From assembly GCF_033343995.1 (NCBI RefSeq), contig NZ_CP137573.1, forward strand, positions 5,303,001 to 5,367,000: 64,000 bases of DNA. Direction: 5' to 3'. The DNA is from Streptomyces sp. HUAS YS2 (GTDB taxonomy: Bacteria > Actinomycetota > Actinomycetes > Streptomycetales > Streptomycetaceae). Shown here piece after piece: positions 36,266 to 44,366 of the stretch (position 1 is its first letter; each line of letters begins with the position of its first letter). A program made the position numbers and the translations under genes. The notes beneath the pieces are model-generated. The model was not told where the DNA came from. It did not search any database and worked only from the letters and a program-made list of their open reading frames with translations.

Positions 36266-37429
36266 CTAGGCGCGCGGCAGTTCCTTCGGGGCGCCCGACT
36301 CGCGCGCCAGCGCCGCCTTCAGCCACTTCACCGACGGCTTCTCCACGAGGACGTGCGTCAGCCACGCCAGCACCAGCAGCCCCACCGTGGTGATCGCCAG
36401 CGTCGGCCACGGCCCGAGCCCGCGCTCGTACATCTCGCGGATCGCGGCCCAGCCCAGCTCCTCGTGCAGCAGGTACAGCGGGTAGACGAGCGCACCGGCC
36501 GTCGTCAGCCACTTCCAGGAGACCCACTCCAGCTTCCGCAGTGCCACGGCCAGTACCAGCAGGTAGAAGACCGTCACCAGGGCGAGCGCCACGTACGGGG
36601 AGCGGTCGTACCCCTTGGCCAGCTGGCCGTCCGCGTGCTCGATGAGGTCGCTCTGCATCACCAGCCAGCTCGCCGCCAGCAGACCCCACAGCTTCAGGTC
36701 CGGGCCGAACCGGTACATTAGATACATCGCGATGCCGCCGACGAACAGCGCCGTGTTGAGCGGCTGCGCGAAGATGCCCGCCAGCGGGATGTTCGGGTCC
36801 TGCTGCGCCAGCACGCTCGCCAGCAGCCACAGCCAGCAGAAGACCGAAACCCGCTTGTAGTCCAGGCCCTTCCAGATCACGACCAGGAAGAGCAGGTAGA
36901 AGGTGAGCTCCACCCACAGCGTCCAGTACGCGCCCACCAGGTGCGAGGCCTTCAGCGGGACCTGGAGCATCGTCACGTTCGTCAGCGCGTCGCTGAACGA
37001 CGGCACCGCGCGCTCCCCGTCCGGCAGCCCGCGCCACACCACCAGGGCCACCACGATGGAGAACCAGTACGCGGGGAACAGACGCAGGAACCGGGCCTTC
37101 ACGAACTGGCCCGGCGTCCGCCCCCAGGCCGACAGGCAGATCACGAACCCGCTGATGATGAAGAAGAGCTGCACCCCGTACGAGCCGTACTTGGTGAACG
37201 GGAACAGCCACGGGAACAGCTCCCGCGGGTTGACGCCCCAGTTCGCGCCGGACGCCGCGTCCACGCCGGTGAAGTGGAACAGCAGCACGGACAGCGCGGC
37301 GACGACGCGCAGCGCGTCCAGGGCGTAGAGGCGGGCCGGTGCGGCCTTGGGTGCGGCCGCCTGGCCGGCGGGCTGCGGTCCGTCGCTCGTGTCCAGTCGG
37401 TCGGGGACCTGGACGTCGGTCTGGGACAT
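36266..37429 (-). CDS. acyltransferase-3 family membrane protein
   Basis: 387 residues from ATG 37429 (MSQTDVQVPD), which has GAGG about 8 nt upstream; the frame is open to 37477 but that start is weaker. About ten membrane helices. The catalytic-type His52 lies at the end of the first helix (LLFHFTGVD), and the RFLRLFPAYW segment matches the family Arg motif. Such proteins O-acetylate or otherwise acylate extracellular sugars and glycopolymers. Its position suggests decoration of the locus product. Confidence 0.87.
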   Translation of the reverse strand: MSQTDVQVPDRLDTSDGPQPAGQAAAPKAAPARLYALDALRVVAALSVLLFHFTGVDAASGANWGVNPRELFPWLFPFTKYGSYGVQLFFIISGFVICLSAWGRTPGQFVKARFLRLFPAYWFSIVVALVVWRGLPDGERAVPSFSDALTNVTMLQVPLKASHLVGAYWTLWVELTFYLLFLVVIWKGLDYKRVSVFCWLWLLASVLAQQDPNIPLAGIFAQPLNTALFVGGIAMYLMYRFGPDLKLWGLLAASWLVMQSDLIEHADGQLAKGYDRSPYVALALVTVFYLLVLAVALRKLEWVSWKWLTTAGALVYPLYLLHEELGWAAIREMYERGLGPWPTLAITTVGLLVLAWLTHVLVEKPSVKWLKAALARESGAPKELPRA

Positions 37430-37507
37430 GTGTCGGCCTCGCATGCTCGGGGCGCCGGGGGCGGGGAATCCGGCCATCCTATGCGCCGGCCGGGTGACGG
37501 TACGACG

Positions 37508-37533
37508 GAGGGGACCGGCGGACCGGTCCCCTC
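37508..37533 (-). terminator. hairpin downstream of the N-acetyltransferase gene
   Basis: 10-bp perfect stem (37508-37517 with 37524-37533) and a 6-nt loop in the gap between two leftward genes. The T-tract is on the plus-strand side, so orientation is uncertain. Confidence 0.45.
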
Positions 37534-37556
37534 TTTGTCACGTCGCGGAACGGGGC

Positions 37557-38153
37557 TCAGGCCTCCGTCAGCGTCCCGTCGGACTCGCGGTACAGCTCGC
37601 CCGTCCTCGGGCACTCCCACACGCCCGGCTCGCCCTCGCGCTCGACCAGGCGGACGCCGGACTTGCCGACCCAGCCGATCTGCCGCGCCGGCACGCCGAC
37701 GACCAGCCCGAAGTCCGGGACGTCCTTGGTGACGACCGCGCCGGCCGCGACCATCGCCCAGCGGCCGATCTCCAGCGGGGCCACGCAGACCGAACGCGCG
37801 CCGATCGAGGCGCCGTCGGCGATCTTCACGCCCACGGCCTCCCAGTCGCCGCCGCGCTTCTGCTTGAACTCCGGGTCGACCGAACGCGGGTTGTGGTCGT
37901 TGGTGAGCACCACCGCGGGGCCGATGAAGACGCCGTTGCCGAGCTCGGCCGGCTCGTACACCAGCGAGTAGTTCTGCAGCTTGCAGTTGTCGCCCATCTG
38001 CACGCCGGTGCCGACGTAGGCGCCGCGGCCGATGACACAGCCCTCGCCGAGCCTGGCCTTCTCGCGGATCTGGGCGAGCTCCCAGACGCTGCTGCCGGCA
38101 CCGATCTCCGCGGTCTCGTCGACCTGCGCGGTGGGCTGGACCCTGTAGTTCAC
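37557..38153 (-). CDS. left-handed beta-helix N-acetyltransferase (WbpD/WlbB-like)
   Basis: 198 residues. Hexapeptide-repeat (LbH) acyltransferase: repeated [I/V]G-containing turns from residue 17 to about 160, including IGAGSSVWELAQI, VQMGDNCKLQNYSLVYE, NDHNPRS and VAAGAVVTKDVPDFGLVVGVPARQIGWVG. The VQN-type and TNDHNPR segments are typical of WbpD/WlbB, which N-acetylates the 3-amino group of UDP-GlcNAc3N-uronate. GTG start at 38153 overlaps the stop codon of the upstream GT4 gene (translational coupling). The C-terminal about 35 residues, with a Cys, are an extension. Confidence 0.85.
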   Translation of the reverse strand: MNYRVQPTAQVDETAEIGAGSSVWELAQIREKARLGEGCVIGRGAYVGTGVQMGDNCKLQNYSLVYEPAELGNGVFIGPAVVLTNDHNPRSVDPEFKQKRGGDWEAVGVKIADGASIGARSVCVAPLEIGRWAMVAAGAVVTKDVPDFGLVVGVPARQIGWVGKSGVRLVEREGEPGVWECPRTGELYRESDGTLTEA

Positions 38154-39757
38154 TCTGCTGCCTTTCCCAGTGCCTCTGCGGCCTCTCCGTCAGGTGAGCA
38201 TACGGCCCGGTCCGCGGCCAGCAGCAGCTGGTCGAAATCACCCTGTACGTGCGCCCAGTCCCAGGCGGCCATCGCGTGCGCGGCGGCCTCGGAGCCGGCC
38301 TTGCGCCAGTCCTCCTCGGTCGCCGTCAGCCGCAGCACCCGCGCCGCGGCCTCCTCCGGCGTGGCGACCACCCAGGAGTCCGGGAACAGCGCCCGCGCGC
38401 CGTGCGGCTGCGCCGCGAAGAACGGCCAGTCGCGGACGACGGGCACCGCGCCGCTCGCCGCGCCCTCGACCAGGCCCAGGTGCCAGCTCTCCCGTACCGA
38501 GGAGCTGAGGATCACGCCGACCTCGGACAGCGCGCCCGGCACGTCCGGGGTCTGGCCGATGTGCCGCACCGCGCCGGCCGCCTCCAGGCGGGCCAGCTCG
38601 CGGGCGTAGTCACGGTGGTAGCGGGCGGCCGCCGGTCCCATGCCCGGGTCCATCGGGGAGCCGATGAGGTGCAGCCGGTAGCGCTCGTCCTTCTCCCGCA
38701 GCAGCCGCAGCACCTCCAGTGCCCAGCGCGGGTCCTTCGCCACCTGCCCCACGCCGACCAGGCCGAGCGTGAACCGGGCGTCGTCCGCCTTCGGGCGGGC
38801 GAACGGGGCCAGCTCGACGGCGTTGTCGACGACGTGCAGCCGGGGCGCGCCCTTCTCCTTGAGCGCGGGCACGGCCGCGACGCACATGTCGCGCAGGTGC
38901 TCGCTGACGAAGATCAGGTCGTCGACGCGGGAGAAGTCCACGATGTGCGGCCAGAGGCTGAACGCCTCGTAGCTGTGCAGCCGGACGACGATCCGGGTGT
39001 CGGCCGGGTCCACCAGGGTGAACACCGCAGCCGCCATCGCGCACCAGTCGATGAAGACGGTGTCCGCCCAGTCCAGGTGCGGGCGGAGCGCCGCCTCCAG
39101 CTCCTTGCCGTACGCGACCTGGCCGCCCATCGCCCGCTGGACGATCCGGGTGACGCCCTTCGCCAGCGGCCCGACCACGGGGTCGGCGGCGGTGTCGAGG
39201 ACCCGCACCTCCACGTCCGGGTGGTCGGCGTAGCGCTCCATGACGGGGCGCAGGAAGTTGTCGTTGTCGTGGTGGACGAAGAGCATCCGCTGCCGTCGGC
39301 CGGCCGGCGGAGCCTCGGCCGCCCCCCGGCGCCCGCGCGGCCGGCGCAGCGCCTTGGCTGCGCGGCTCCTGCGGAGCGGGCCGGTGAAGCGGTCGGGGTG
39401 CTCGGCGAGCGGCGAGCTGAGGCCGTCGACGTGCAGCACCCGGTGGTAGGCGAGCAGCAGCGCCCGCGTGGCCTCGCTGCCGGCGGCGGCCCAGCGGCCC
39501 GCCGCGTGCTCCTCGTCGGCGCGCTGCAGCTGGGCCGTGTACGCCTTGGTCAGGTGCCGCGGCACATGGCCCTTGGCGAGCCGGGCCTCGGCCCCGTCCA
39601 TGAGGATGTCCGCCCTGATCCGGGGATCGCGCACCCGCTGTCCGGCGGCACCGAGGATCCGTTCGGCCACCAGCGGCCGCTCGGCGCGGGACATGCGGGT
39701 GATGGCCCACTGCGCAATGGTCGCCAGCCGTTCATCGGGTATTTCGGGTGTCGGCAC
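38150..39757 (-). CDS. GT4-like glycosyltransferase
   Basis: 535 residues from GTG 39757, chosen because GGAG precedes it by 8 nt; the open frame continues to 39787. The first about 165 residues are an Arg/Ala-rich helical region. The glycosyltransferase part follows: MLFVHHDNDNFLRPV, VFIDWCAMAAAV, RLHSYEAFS, LIFVSEHLRD, and a donor-site region LGLVEGAASGAVPVV. The 3' end overlaps the acetyltransferase start, forming a two-gene leftward unit (followed by acyltransferase-3 and the Tat protein). Confidence 0.8.
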   Translation of the reverse strand: MPTPEIPDERLATIAQWAITRMSRAERPLVAERILGAAGQRVRDPRIRADILMDGAEARLAKGHVPRHLTKAYTAQLQRADEEHAAGRWAAAGSEATRALLLAYHRVLHVDGLSSPLAEHPDRFTGPLRRSRAAKALRRPRGRRGAAEAPPAGRRQRMLFVHHDNDNFLRPVMERYADHPDVEVRVLDTAADPVVGPLAKGVTRIVQRAMGGQVAYGKELEAALRPHLDWADTVFIDWCAMAAAVFTLVDPADTRIVVRLHSYEAFSLWPHIVDFSRVDDLIFVSEHLRDMCVAAVPALKEKGAPRLHVVDNAVELAPFARPKADDARFTLGLVGVGQVAKDPRWALEVLRLLREKDERYRLHLIGSPMDPGMGPAAARYHRDYARELARLEAAGAVRHIGQTPDVPGALSEVGVILSSSVRESWHLGLVEGAASGAVPVVRDWPFFAAQPHGARALFPDSWVVATPEEAAARVLRLTATEEDWRKAGSEAAAHAMAAWDWAHVQGDFDQLLLAADRAVCSPDGEAAEALGKAAE

Positions 39758-40148
39758 GGTGCAGCTCCACGATCGAGGCAGGAACACGGACCGTACGGTT
39801 AATCGGACCCGAGCGGAACCCCTCGTCGAGGGTACCGTCAGGTGTCCGGTGGTGGTTGTCTGCCTTTATCCCGAACACACGTCGTCCACCCTGTTCACCG
39901 AGGGTGCGCGGACGGTGGCGCAGAGGGGGCGCGGGCGGTGGCGCGGGGCGCGCGCCACGACCTCCCGGGGGCCGGTTTGACCCGTCGGGCCCGGCCTCGT
40001 AACCTTGACCGTCGGCGTGTCTACGTGCACGCCAGCCACTGAGCAACTCACCTCCCGGGCCGCTTGCGGTGCGGGGGAGGCCGCCCGTGCAGTTTCGACC
40101 GGGACGGCTGGCTTCAGAGGTTCCCCTTCGAGCGAGAGAGAGATCCGC
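39758..40148 (+). other. 391-bp divergent intergenic region between the GT4 gene and rplU
   Basis: No gene is supported. The right half holds a good vegetative promoter (39977-40005) and a leader of about 137 nt for rplU. The left half must hold the promoter for the leftward glycosyltransferase gene, but no clear hexamers are seen. Confidence 0.6.
39977..40005 (+). promoter_or_regulatory. vegetative (HrdB-type) promoter of rplU-rpmA
   Basis: TTGACC (39977-39982), exactly 17 nt, then TAACCT (40000-40005). This is the best sigma-70-type promoter in the window. Transcription would start near 40012, leaving a leader of about 137 nt that includes a GC-rich dyad around 40052-40082. Confidence 0.75.
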
Positions 40149-40469
40149 GTGTACGCCATCGTGCGCAGCGGTGGTCGCCAGCACAAGGTTGCTGTCGGCG
40201 ACATCGTTGAGGTTGACAAGATTTCCACTGCCAAGGTCGGCGACACGGTCGAGCTCTCGACCCTGCTCGTGGTCGACGGCGACGCCGTCACCAGCGACCC
40301 GTGGGTCCTGGCCGGCATCAAGGTCACGGCCGAGGTCGTGGACCACCACAAGGGCGCCAAGATCGACATCCTGCGCTACAAGAACAAGACCGGCTACCGC
40401 CGTCGCCAGGGTCACCGCCAGCAGTACACGGCGATCAAGGTCACCGGCATTCCGACGGCTGCGAAGTAA
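40149..40469 (+). CDS. rplU: 50S ribosomal protein L21
   Basis: 106 residues, standard for bL21. Begins MYAIVRSGGRQHKVAVGD and has the basic C-terminal YKNKTGYRRRQGHRQQYT segment that contacts 23S rRNA. GTG 40149 is chosen from the family N terminus, with GAGAGAGA upstream; the frame is open further back to 40005. rpmA follows after 13 bp in the usual L21-L27-Obg order. Confidence 0.97.
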   Translation: MYAIVRSGGRQHKVAVGDIVEVDKISTAKVGDTVELSTLLVVDGDAVTSDPWVLAGIKVTAEVVDHHKGAKIDILRYKNKTGYRRRQGHRQQYTAIKVTGIPTAAK

Positions 40470-40482
40470 GAGGGACTGAGCA

Positions 40483-40737
40483 ATGGCACACAAGAAGGGC
40501 GCATCGTCCACCCGGAACGGTCGCGACTCCAATGCCCAGCGGCTCGGCGTGAAGCGCTTCGGCGGTCAGGTCGTTTCCGCTGGTGAGATCCTCGTCCGTC
40601 AGCGCGGCACCCACTTCCACCCGGGCGCGGGCGTCGGTCGCGGTGGCGACGACACCCTGTTCGCCCTGCAGCCCGGCTCGGTGCAGTTCGGCACCTTCCG
40701 TGGCCGCAAGGTCGTGAACATCGTTCCGGTCGCCTGA
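40483..40737 (+). CDS. rpmA: 50S ribosomal protein L27
   Basis: 84 residues, standard for bL27. MAHKKGASSTRNGRDSNAQRLGVKRFGGQ is the conserved N terminus reaching the peptidyl-transferase centre. No extra N-terminal propeptide (as in Firmicutes) is present. ATG start with GAGGGA upstream; co-transcribed with rplU. Confidence 0.97.
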   Translation: MAHKKGASSTRNGRDSNAQRLGVKRFGGQVVSAGEILVRQRGTHFHPGAGVGRGGDDTLFALQPGSVQFGTFRGRKVVNIVPVA

Positions 40738-40751
40738 TCGGATCACTGCGG

Positions 40752-40807
40752 AGGCGGACCTCACTTCCTCGCCCGGACTCGTCCGGCGGGAAGCAGGTCC
40801 GCCTTTC
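40752..40807 (+). terminator. terminator after rpmA
   Basis: 10-bp outer stem (40752-40761 with 40795-40804) plus an inner GC-rich stem, ending in TTT. Confidence 0.75.
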
Positions 40808-40852
40808 GCGTGTTAAGCAGTAGACATTCCCGTAAAAGCAGGAGGAACAACC

Positions 40853-42292
40853 ATGACCACCTTCGTGGACCGCGTCGAGCTGCATGTCGCCGCGGGTAAC
40901 GGAGGCCACGGCTGCGCCTCCGTGCACCGGGAGAAGTTCAAGCCGCTCGGCGGACCCGACGGCGGCAACGGCGGCCGGGGCGGCGACGTCATCCTGACCG
41001 TCGAGCAGTCCGTCACCACGCTCCTCGAGTACCACCACTCGCCGCACCGCAAGGCGACCAACGGTCAGCCCGGCGCCGGCGACAACCGCTCCGGCAAGGA
41101 CGGCCAGGACCTCGTCCTGACCGTGCCGGACGGCACCGTCGTGCTCGACAAGAAGGGCAACGTGCTCGCCGACCTGGTCGGACAGGGCACCACCTTCATC
41201 GCCGGCCAGGGCGGCCGCGGCGGCCTCGGCAACGCCGCGCTGGCCTCCGCCCGCCGCAAGGCCCCCGGCTTCGCGCTCCTCGGCGAGCCCGGCGAGGCCC
41301 GGGACATCGTCCTGGAGCTGAAGACCGTCGCCGACGTGGCGCTCGTCGGCTACCCGAGCGCCGGCAAGTCCTCGCTGATCTCGGTGCTCTCGGCCGCCAA
41401 GCCGAAGATCGCGGACTACCCGTTCACCACGCTGGTCCCGAACCTGGGCGTGGTCACCGCCGGCTCGACCGTCTACACCATCGCCGACGTCCCCGGCCTG
41501 ATCCCCGGCGCGAGCCAGGGCCGCGGCCTGGGCCTGGAGTTCCTGCGGCACGTCGAGCGCTGCTCCGTGCTCGTGCACGTCCTGGACACGGCGACGCTGG
41601 AGTCCGACCGCGACCCGGTCTCCGACCTCGACATCATCGAGGAGGAGCTGAAGCAGTACGGCGGTCTGGAGGACCGGCCGCGCATCGTCGTCCTCAACAA
41701 GATCGACATCCCGGACGGCAAGGACCTCGCGGACATGATCCGCGGGGACCTCGAGGGCCGCGGCTACCAGGTCTTCGAGGTTTCGGCGGTCGCCCGTACC
41801 GGCCTGAAGGAGCTGTCCTTCGCGCTGGCCGACATCGTGGCGAAGGCGCGTGCGGCGAAGCCGAAGGAGGAGGCGACCCGGATCGTCATCCGCCCGAAGG
41901 CCGTCGACGACGCCGGCTTCACGGTCACCTACGACGAGCACGAGGACGTGTACCGCGTGCGCGGCGAGAAGCCGGAGCGCTGGGTCCGCCAGACCGACTT
42001 CAACAACGACGAGGCCGTCGGCTACCTCGCCGACCGCCTCAACCGCCTCGGCGTCGAGGACGAGCTGAGCAAGGCCGGTGCCCGCGCCGGCGACGGCGTC
42101 GCCATCGGCTCCGAGGAGAACGCGGTCGTCTTCGACTGGGAGCCGACCATGATGGCCGGCGCCGAGATGCTCGGCCGCCGCGGCGAGGACCACCGTCTCG
42201 AGGCCCCGCGTCCGGCCGCGCAGCGCCGCAAGGACCGCGAGGCGGAGCGCGACGACGCGCAGCGCGAGTACGACGAGTTCGACCCGTTCTAA
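40853..42292 (+). CDS. obgE: Obg family GTPase
   Basis: 479 residues. Ribosome-associated GTPase linked to growth and, in Streptomyces, to differentiation. Glycine-rich Obg domain (1-158), then the G domain with G1 GYPSAGKSS, G3 DVPGLIPGA, G4 NKID and the switch TTLVPNLGVV, followed by the OCT domain (about 345-425) found in Gram-positive Obg. The last about 45 residues are a charged tail. ATG start with AGGAGGA upstream. The 3' end (last about 34 codons plus stop) is duplicated at 42404-42509. Confidence 0.97.
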   Translation: MTTFVDRVELHVAAGNGGHGCASVHREKFKPLGGPDGGNGGRGGDVILTVEQSVTTLLEYHHSPHRKATNGQPGAGDNRSGKDGQDLVLTVPDGTVVLDKKGNVLADLVGQGTTFIAGQGGRGGLGNAALASARRKAPGFALLGEPGEARDIVLELKTVADVALVGYPSAGKSSLISVLSAAKPKIADYPFTTLVPNLGVVTAGSTVYTIADVPGLIPGASQGRGLGLEFLRHVERCSVLVHVLDTATLESDRDPVSDLDIIEEELKQYGGLEDRPRIVVLNKIDIPDGKDLADMIRGDLEGRGYQVFEVSAVARTGLKELSFALADIVAKARAAKPKEEATRIVIRPKAVDDAGFTVTYDEHEDVYRVRGEKPERWVRQTDFNNDEAVGYLADRLNRLGVEDELSKAGARAGDGVAIGSEENAVVFDWEPTMMAGAEMLGRRGEDHRLEAPRPAAQRRKDREAERDDAQREYDEFDPF

Positions 42293-42295
42293 GGG
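42190..42295 (+). repeat. 106-bp direct repeat, copy 1 (3' end of obgE)
   Basis: Perfect 106-base match to 42404-42509, at an offset of 214 bp. This copy is the functional end of obgE including its stop codon. Confidence 0.95.
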
Positions 42296-42305
42296 GGCGG
42301 GGCCC

Positions 42306-42335
42306 GCGCCGGACCCGACGGACGGAGTCCGGCGC
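42306..42335 (+). terminator. hairpin after obgE
   Basis: 9-bp perfect stem (42306-42314 with 42327-42335) and a 12-nt loop, 13 bp after the obgE stop codon. Confidence 0.55.
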
Positions 42336-42403
42336 AGGCGCCCGAAGCCCGGGAGGCCCCCTGGGGCCGAGCGGTGCGAGTGGTGGCCATGGAGGGATTC
42401 AGC

Positions 42404-42509
42404 CCACCGTCTCGAGGCCCCGCGTCCGGCCGCGCAGCGCCGCAAGGACCGCGAGGCGGAGCGCGACGACGCGCAGCGCGAGTACGACGAGTTCGACCCG
42501 TTCTAAGGG
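42404..42509 (+). pseudogene. duplicated 3' fragment of obgE (direct repeat copy 2)
   Basis: Identical to 42190-42295. It contains the last about 34 codons of obgE and its stop codon but has no start codon in that frame nearby, so it is not expected to be translated. It is probably a remnant of a tandem duplication or rearrangement. Confidence 0.85.
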
Positions 42510-42724
42510 CGGTGTACGAGGGGTCGGTCACGGGTGTGGCCGGCCCTTCGGGGTTGTGGGATCGGTCACGGGGGGCCGTGGCGGTGAGGGGCTCAACGCC
42601 CCTGCGCACGCGGTGAACAGAGCATGTCCGGCCGATGTGGGACCGTCGCCGTCCGCCTTGCGGGACGGTCACGGAGAGTGCGACCATCACACCGTCCCCC
42701 AGTCGTCGCAAGGTAGGTCGTTCT

Positions 42725-44224
42725 GTGTCTGTGCCGCATGAAGCCAAGCCCCGCACCACGGCAGTCGTCCTGGCGGGCGGTACCGGACAGCGCGTCGGCC
42801 TCGCGATCCCGAAGCAGCTGCTGAAGATCGCGGGCAAGGCGGTCATCGAGCACACGCTGACGATCTTCGAGCAGGCCGAGTCCGTCGACGACGTGATCGT
42901 GCTGATGGCACCCGGGTTCGTTCCCGAGATCGAGAAGATCGTCGCCAAGGCCGGACTCACCAAGGTCACCCGCATCATCGAGGGCGGCGCCACCCGCAAC
43001 GAGACCACCGAGCGCGCCATCGCGGCCCTGGGGGAGGGCCTGGCGGACGGCGAGGACCTCAACGTCCTGTTCCATGACGCGGTCCGTCCGCTTCTGTCAC
43101 AGCGCGTGATCAAGGACTGTGTCGACGCCCTCGACCGCTACCAGGCCGTCGACGTCGCCATTCCCTCCGCGGACACGATCATCGTGACCCGCACCCACGG
43201 CGAGGACGGCGAGTTCATCACCGACGTCCCGGACCGCTCCCGGCTCCGCCGCGGCCAGACCCCGCAGGCGTTCAAGCTCTCCACGATCCGCCGTGCCTAC
43301 GAGATCGCCGCCGGCGACCCCAAGTTCCAGGCCACCGACGACTGCAGCGTCGTGCTCAAGTACCTGCCCGACGTGCCGATCCACGTGGTCGCGGGCGACG
43401 AGTACAACATGAAGGTCACCCAGCCCGTCGACGTCTTCATCGCCGACAAGCTGTTCCAGCTGGCCTCCTCCGCCGCCCCCCGCCCCGCCGACGAGGCCCG
43501 CTACCGCGAGCTCCTCGAAGGCCGCACGCTCGTGGTGTTCGGCGGCTCGTACGGCATCGGCGCCGACGTCGCCGCGCTCGCCGAGCGGTACGGCGCCAAG
43601 GTCTACGCCCTCGGCCGCTCCACCACCGGCACCCACGTCGAGAACCCGGTGCACATCGACGAGGCCCTGACCAAGGCGTACTCCGAGACCGGCCGCATCG
43701 ACTACGTGATCAACACCGCCGGCGTGCTCCGCATCGGAAAGCTCGCGGAAACCGACAACGCGACCATTCAGGAAGCGCTGCACGTCAATTACCTCGCGCC
43801 GGTCCAGATTGCCCGTGCCGCGTACAAGTATCTGGCGGAGACCAAGGGCCAGCTGCTCCTCTACACCTCCTCCAGCTACACTCGCGGCCGCGCCGAGTAC
43901 AGCCTTTACTCGTCGACCAAGGCGGCCATGGTGAACCTCACCCAGGCCCTCTCCGACGAATGGGCCGGCGACGGAATCCGGGTCAACTGCGTCAACCCGG
44001 AGCGGACGGCGACCCCGATGCGCACCAAGGCCTTCGGCCAGGAGCCTGCCGGGACGCTGCTCTCCTCCGAGGCCGTCGCGCGCACCTCGCTCGACGTCCT
44101 GCTGTCCGAACTGACCGGTCATGTCATCGACGTCCGGCAGCAGGACCCGACCCGCGAGGCGTCCGAAGCGTCCGGGTTCGAGCAGGCGCTGGCCGCCGTG
44201 CTTGACCGACAGGAAGATGTGTAA
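42725..44224 (+). CDS. bifunctional cytidylyltransferase/SDR oxidoreductase (CDP-ribitol synthase type)
   Basis: 499 residues. The N-terminal half (1 to about 240) is an IspD/TarI-like CTP transferase with LAGGTGQRV (16-24) and PKQ (29-31). The C-terminal half (about 255-480) is a short-chain dehydrogenase with GGSYGIG and the YxxxK pair Y395/K399. Fusions of this order (as in Haemophilus Bcs1/Acs1) reduce ribulose-5-phosphate and make CDP-ribitol. GTG 42725 with AAGGTAGG upstream is chosen; the frame is open to 42635. It should supply the CDP-polyol for the TagF-like transferases next door. Confidence 0.87.
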   Translation: MSVPHEAKPRTTAVVLAGGTGQRVGLAIPKQLLKIAGKAVIEHTLTIFEQAESVDDVIVLMAPGFVPEIEKIVAKAGLTKVTRIIEGGATRNETTERAIAALGEGLADGEDLNVLFHDAVRPLLSQRVIKDCVDALDRYQAVDVAIPSADTIIVTRTHGEDGEFITDVPDRSRLRRGQTPQAFKLSTIRRAYEIAAGDPKFQATDDCSVVLKYLPDVPIHVVAGDEYNMKVTQPVDVFIADKLFQLASSAAPRPADEARYRELLEGRTLVVFGGSYGIGADVAALAERYGAKVYALGRSTTGTHVENPVHIDEALTKAYSETGRIDYVINTAGVLRIGKLAETDNATIQEALHVNYLAPVQIARAAYKYLAETKGQLLLYTSSSYTRGRAEYSLYSSTKAAMVNLTQALSDEWAGDGIRVNCVNPERTATPMRTKAFGQEPAGTLLSSEAVARTSLDVLLSELTGHVIDVRQQDPTREASEASGFEQALAAVLDRQEDV

Positions 44225-44246
44225 TACTCGCCAGATGTGTTTTATC

Positions 44247-44283
44247 GGGCCTCTCAGTAGCCAATGCGCCACTGCAGAGGCCC
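44247..44283 (+). terminator. hairpin between the cytidylyltransferase and polymerase genes
   Basis: 8-bp stem (GGGCCTCT with AGAGGCCC) and a 21-nt loop in an AT-richer 142-bp gap. Weak terminator or attenuator. Confidence 0.4.
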
Positions 44284-44366
44284 GAGTTCATGAACGTCCG
44301 TTTCTTCGGATTTCCCCCCATGTTCCATGTGAATAAGCTGCACCCCCCCTCTGGAGCAGGTTCTTC

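Larger units (their letters stand above)
42293..42724 (+). other. 432-bp noncoding region between obgE and the second wall-polymer locus
   Basis: Holds a short hairpin (42306-42335), the second copy of the obgE tail (42404-42509) and about 215 bp leading to AAGGTAGG before the next gene. Open frames crossing it are by-products of the duplicated GC-rich sequence. No clear promoter hexamers are seen, though one must lie here if the hairpin terminates obgE transcription. Confidence 0.6.

Noticed and set aside
25043..39757. Antibiotic aminosugar biosynthetic cluster
   Set aside because: DegT and Gfo/Idh genes occur in such clusters, but there is no polyketide, peptide or aminocyclitol core gene here. 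The 6-dehydrogenase, WbpD-like enzyme and polymer-type glycosyltransferases point to an envelope polysaccharide.
40005..40148. Upstream extension of rplU from an open GTG at 40005
   Set aside because: It starts inside the promoter's -10 hexamer and adds 48 residues absent from L21; the family start is at 40149.
42190..42509. obgE direct repeat as attL/attR of an integrated element
   Set aside because: Only 108 bp separate the copies and no integrase, tRNA or mobile gene is near. A scar or simple duplication fits better, although an excised element cannot be excluded.
42374..42616. Short open frame crossing the duplicated obgE tail
   Set aside because: It reads the repeat in a different frame from obgE and gives an Arg/Ala/Gly-rich peptide without features or a ribosome binding site.
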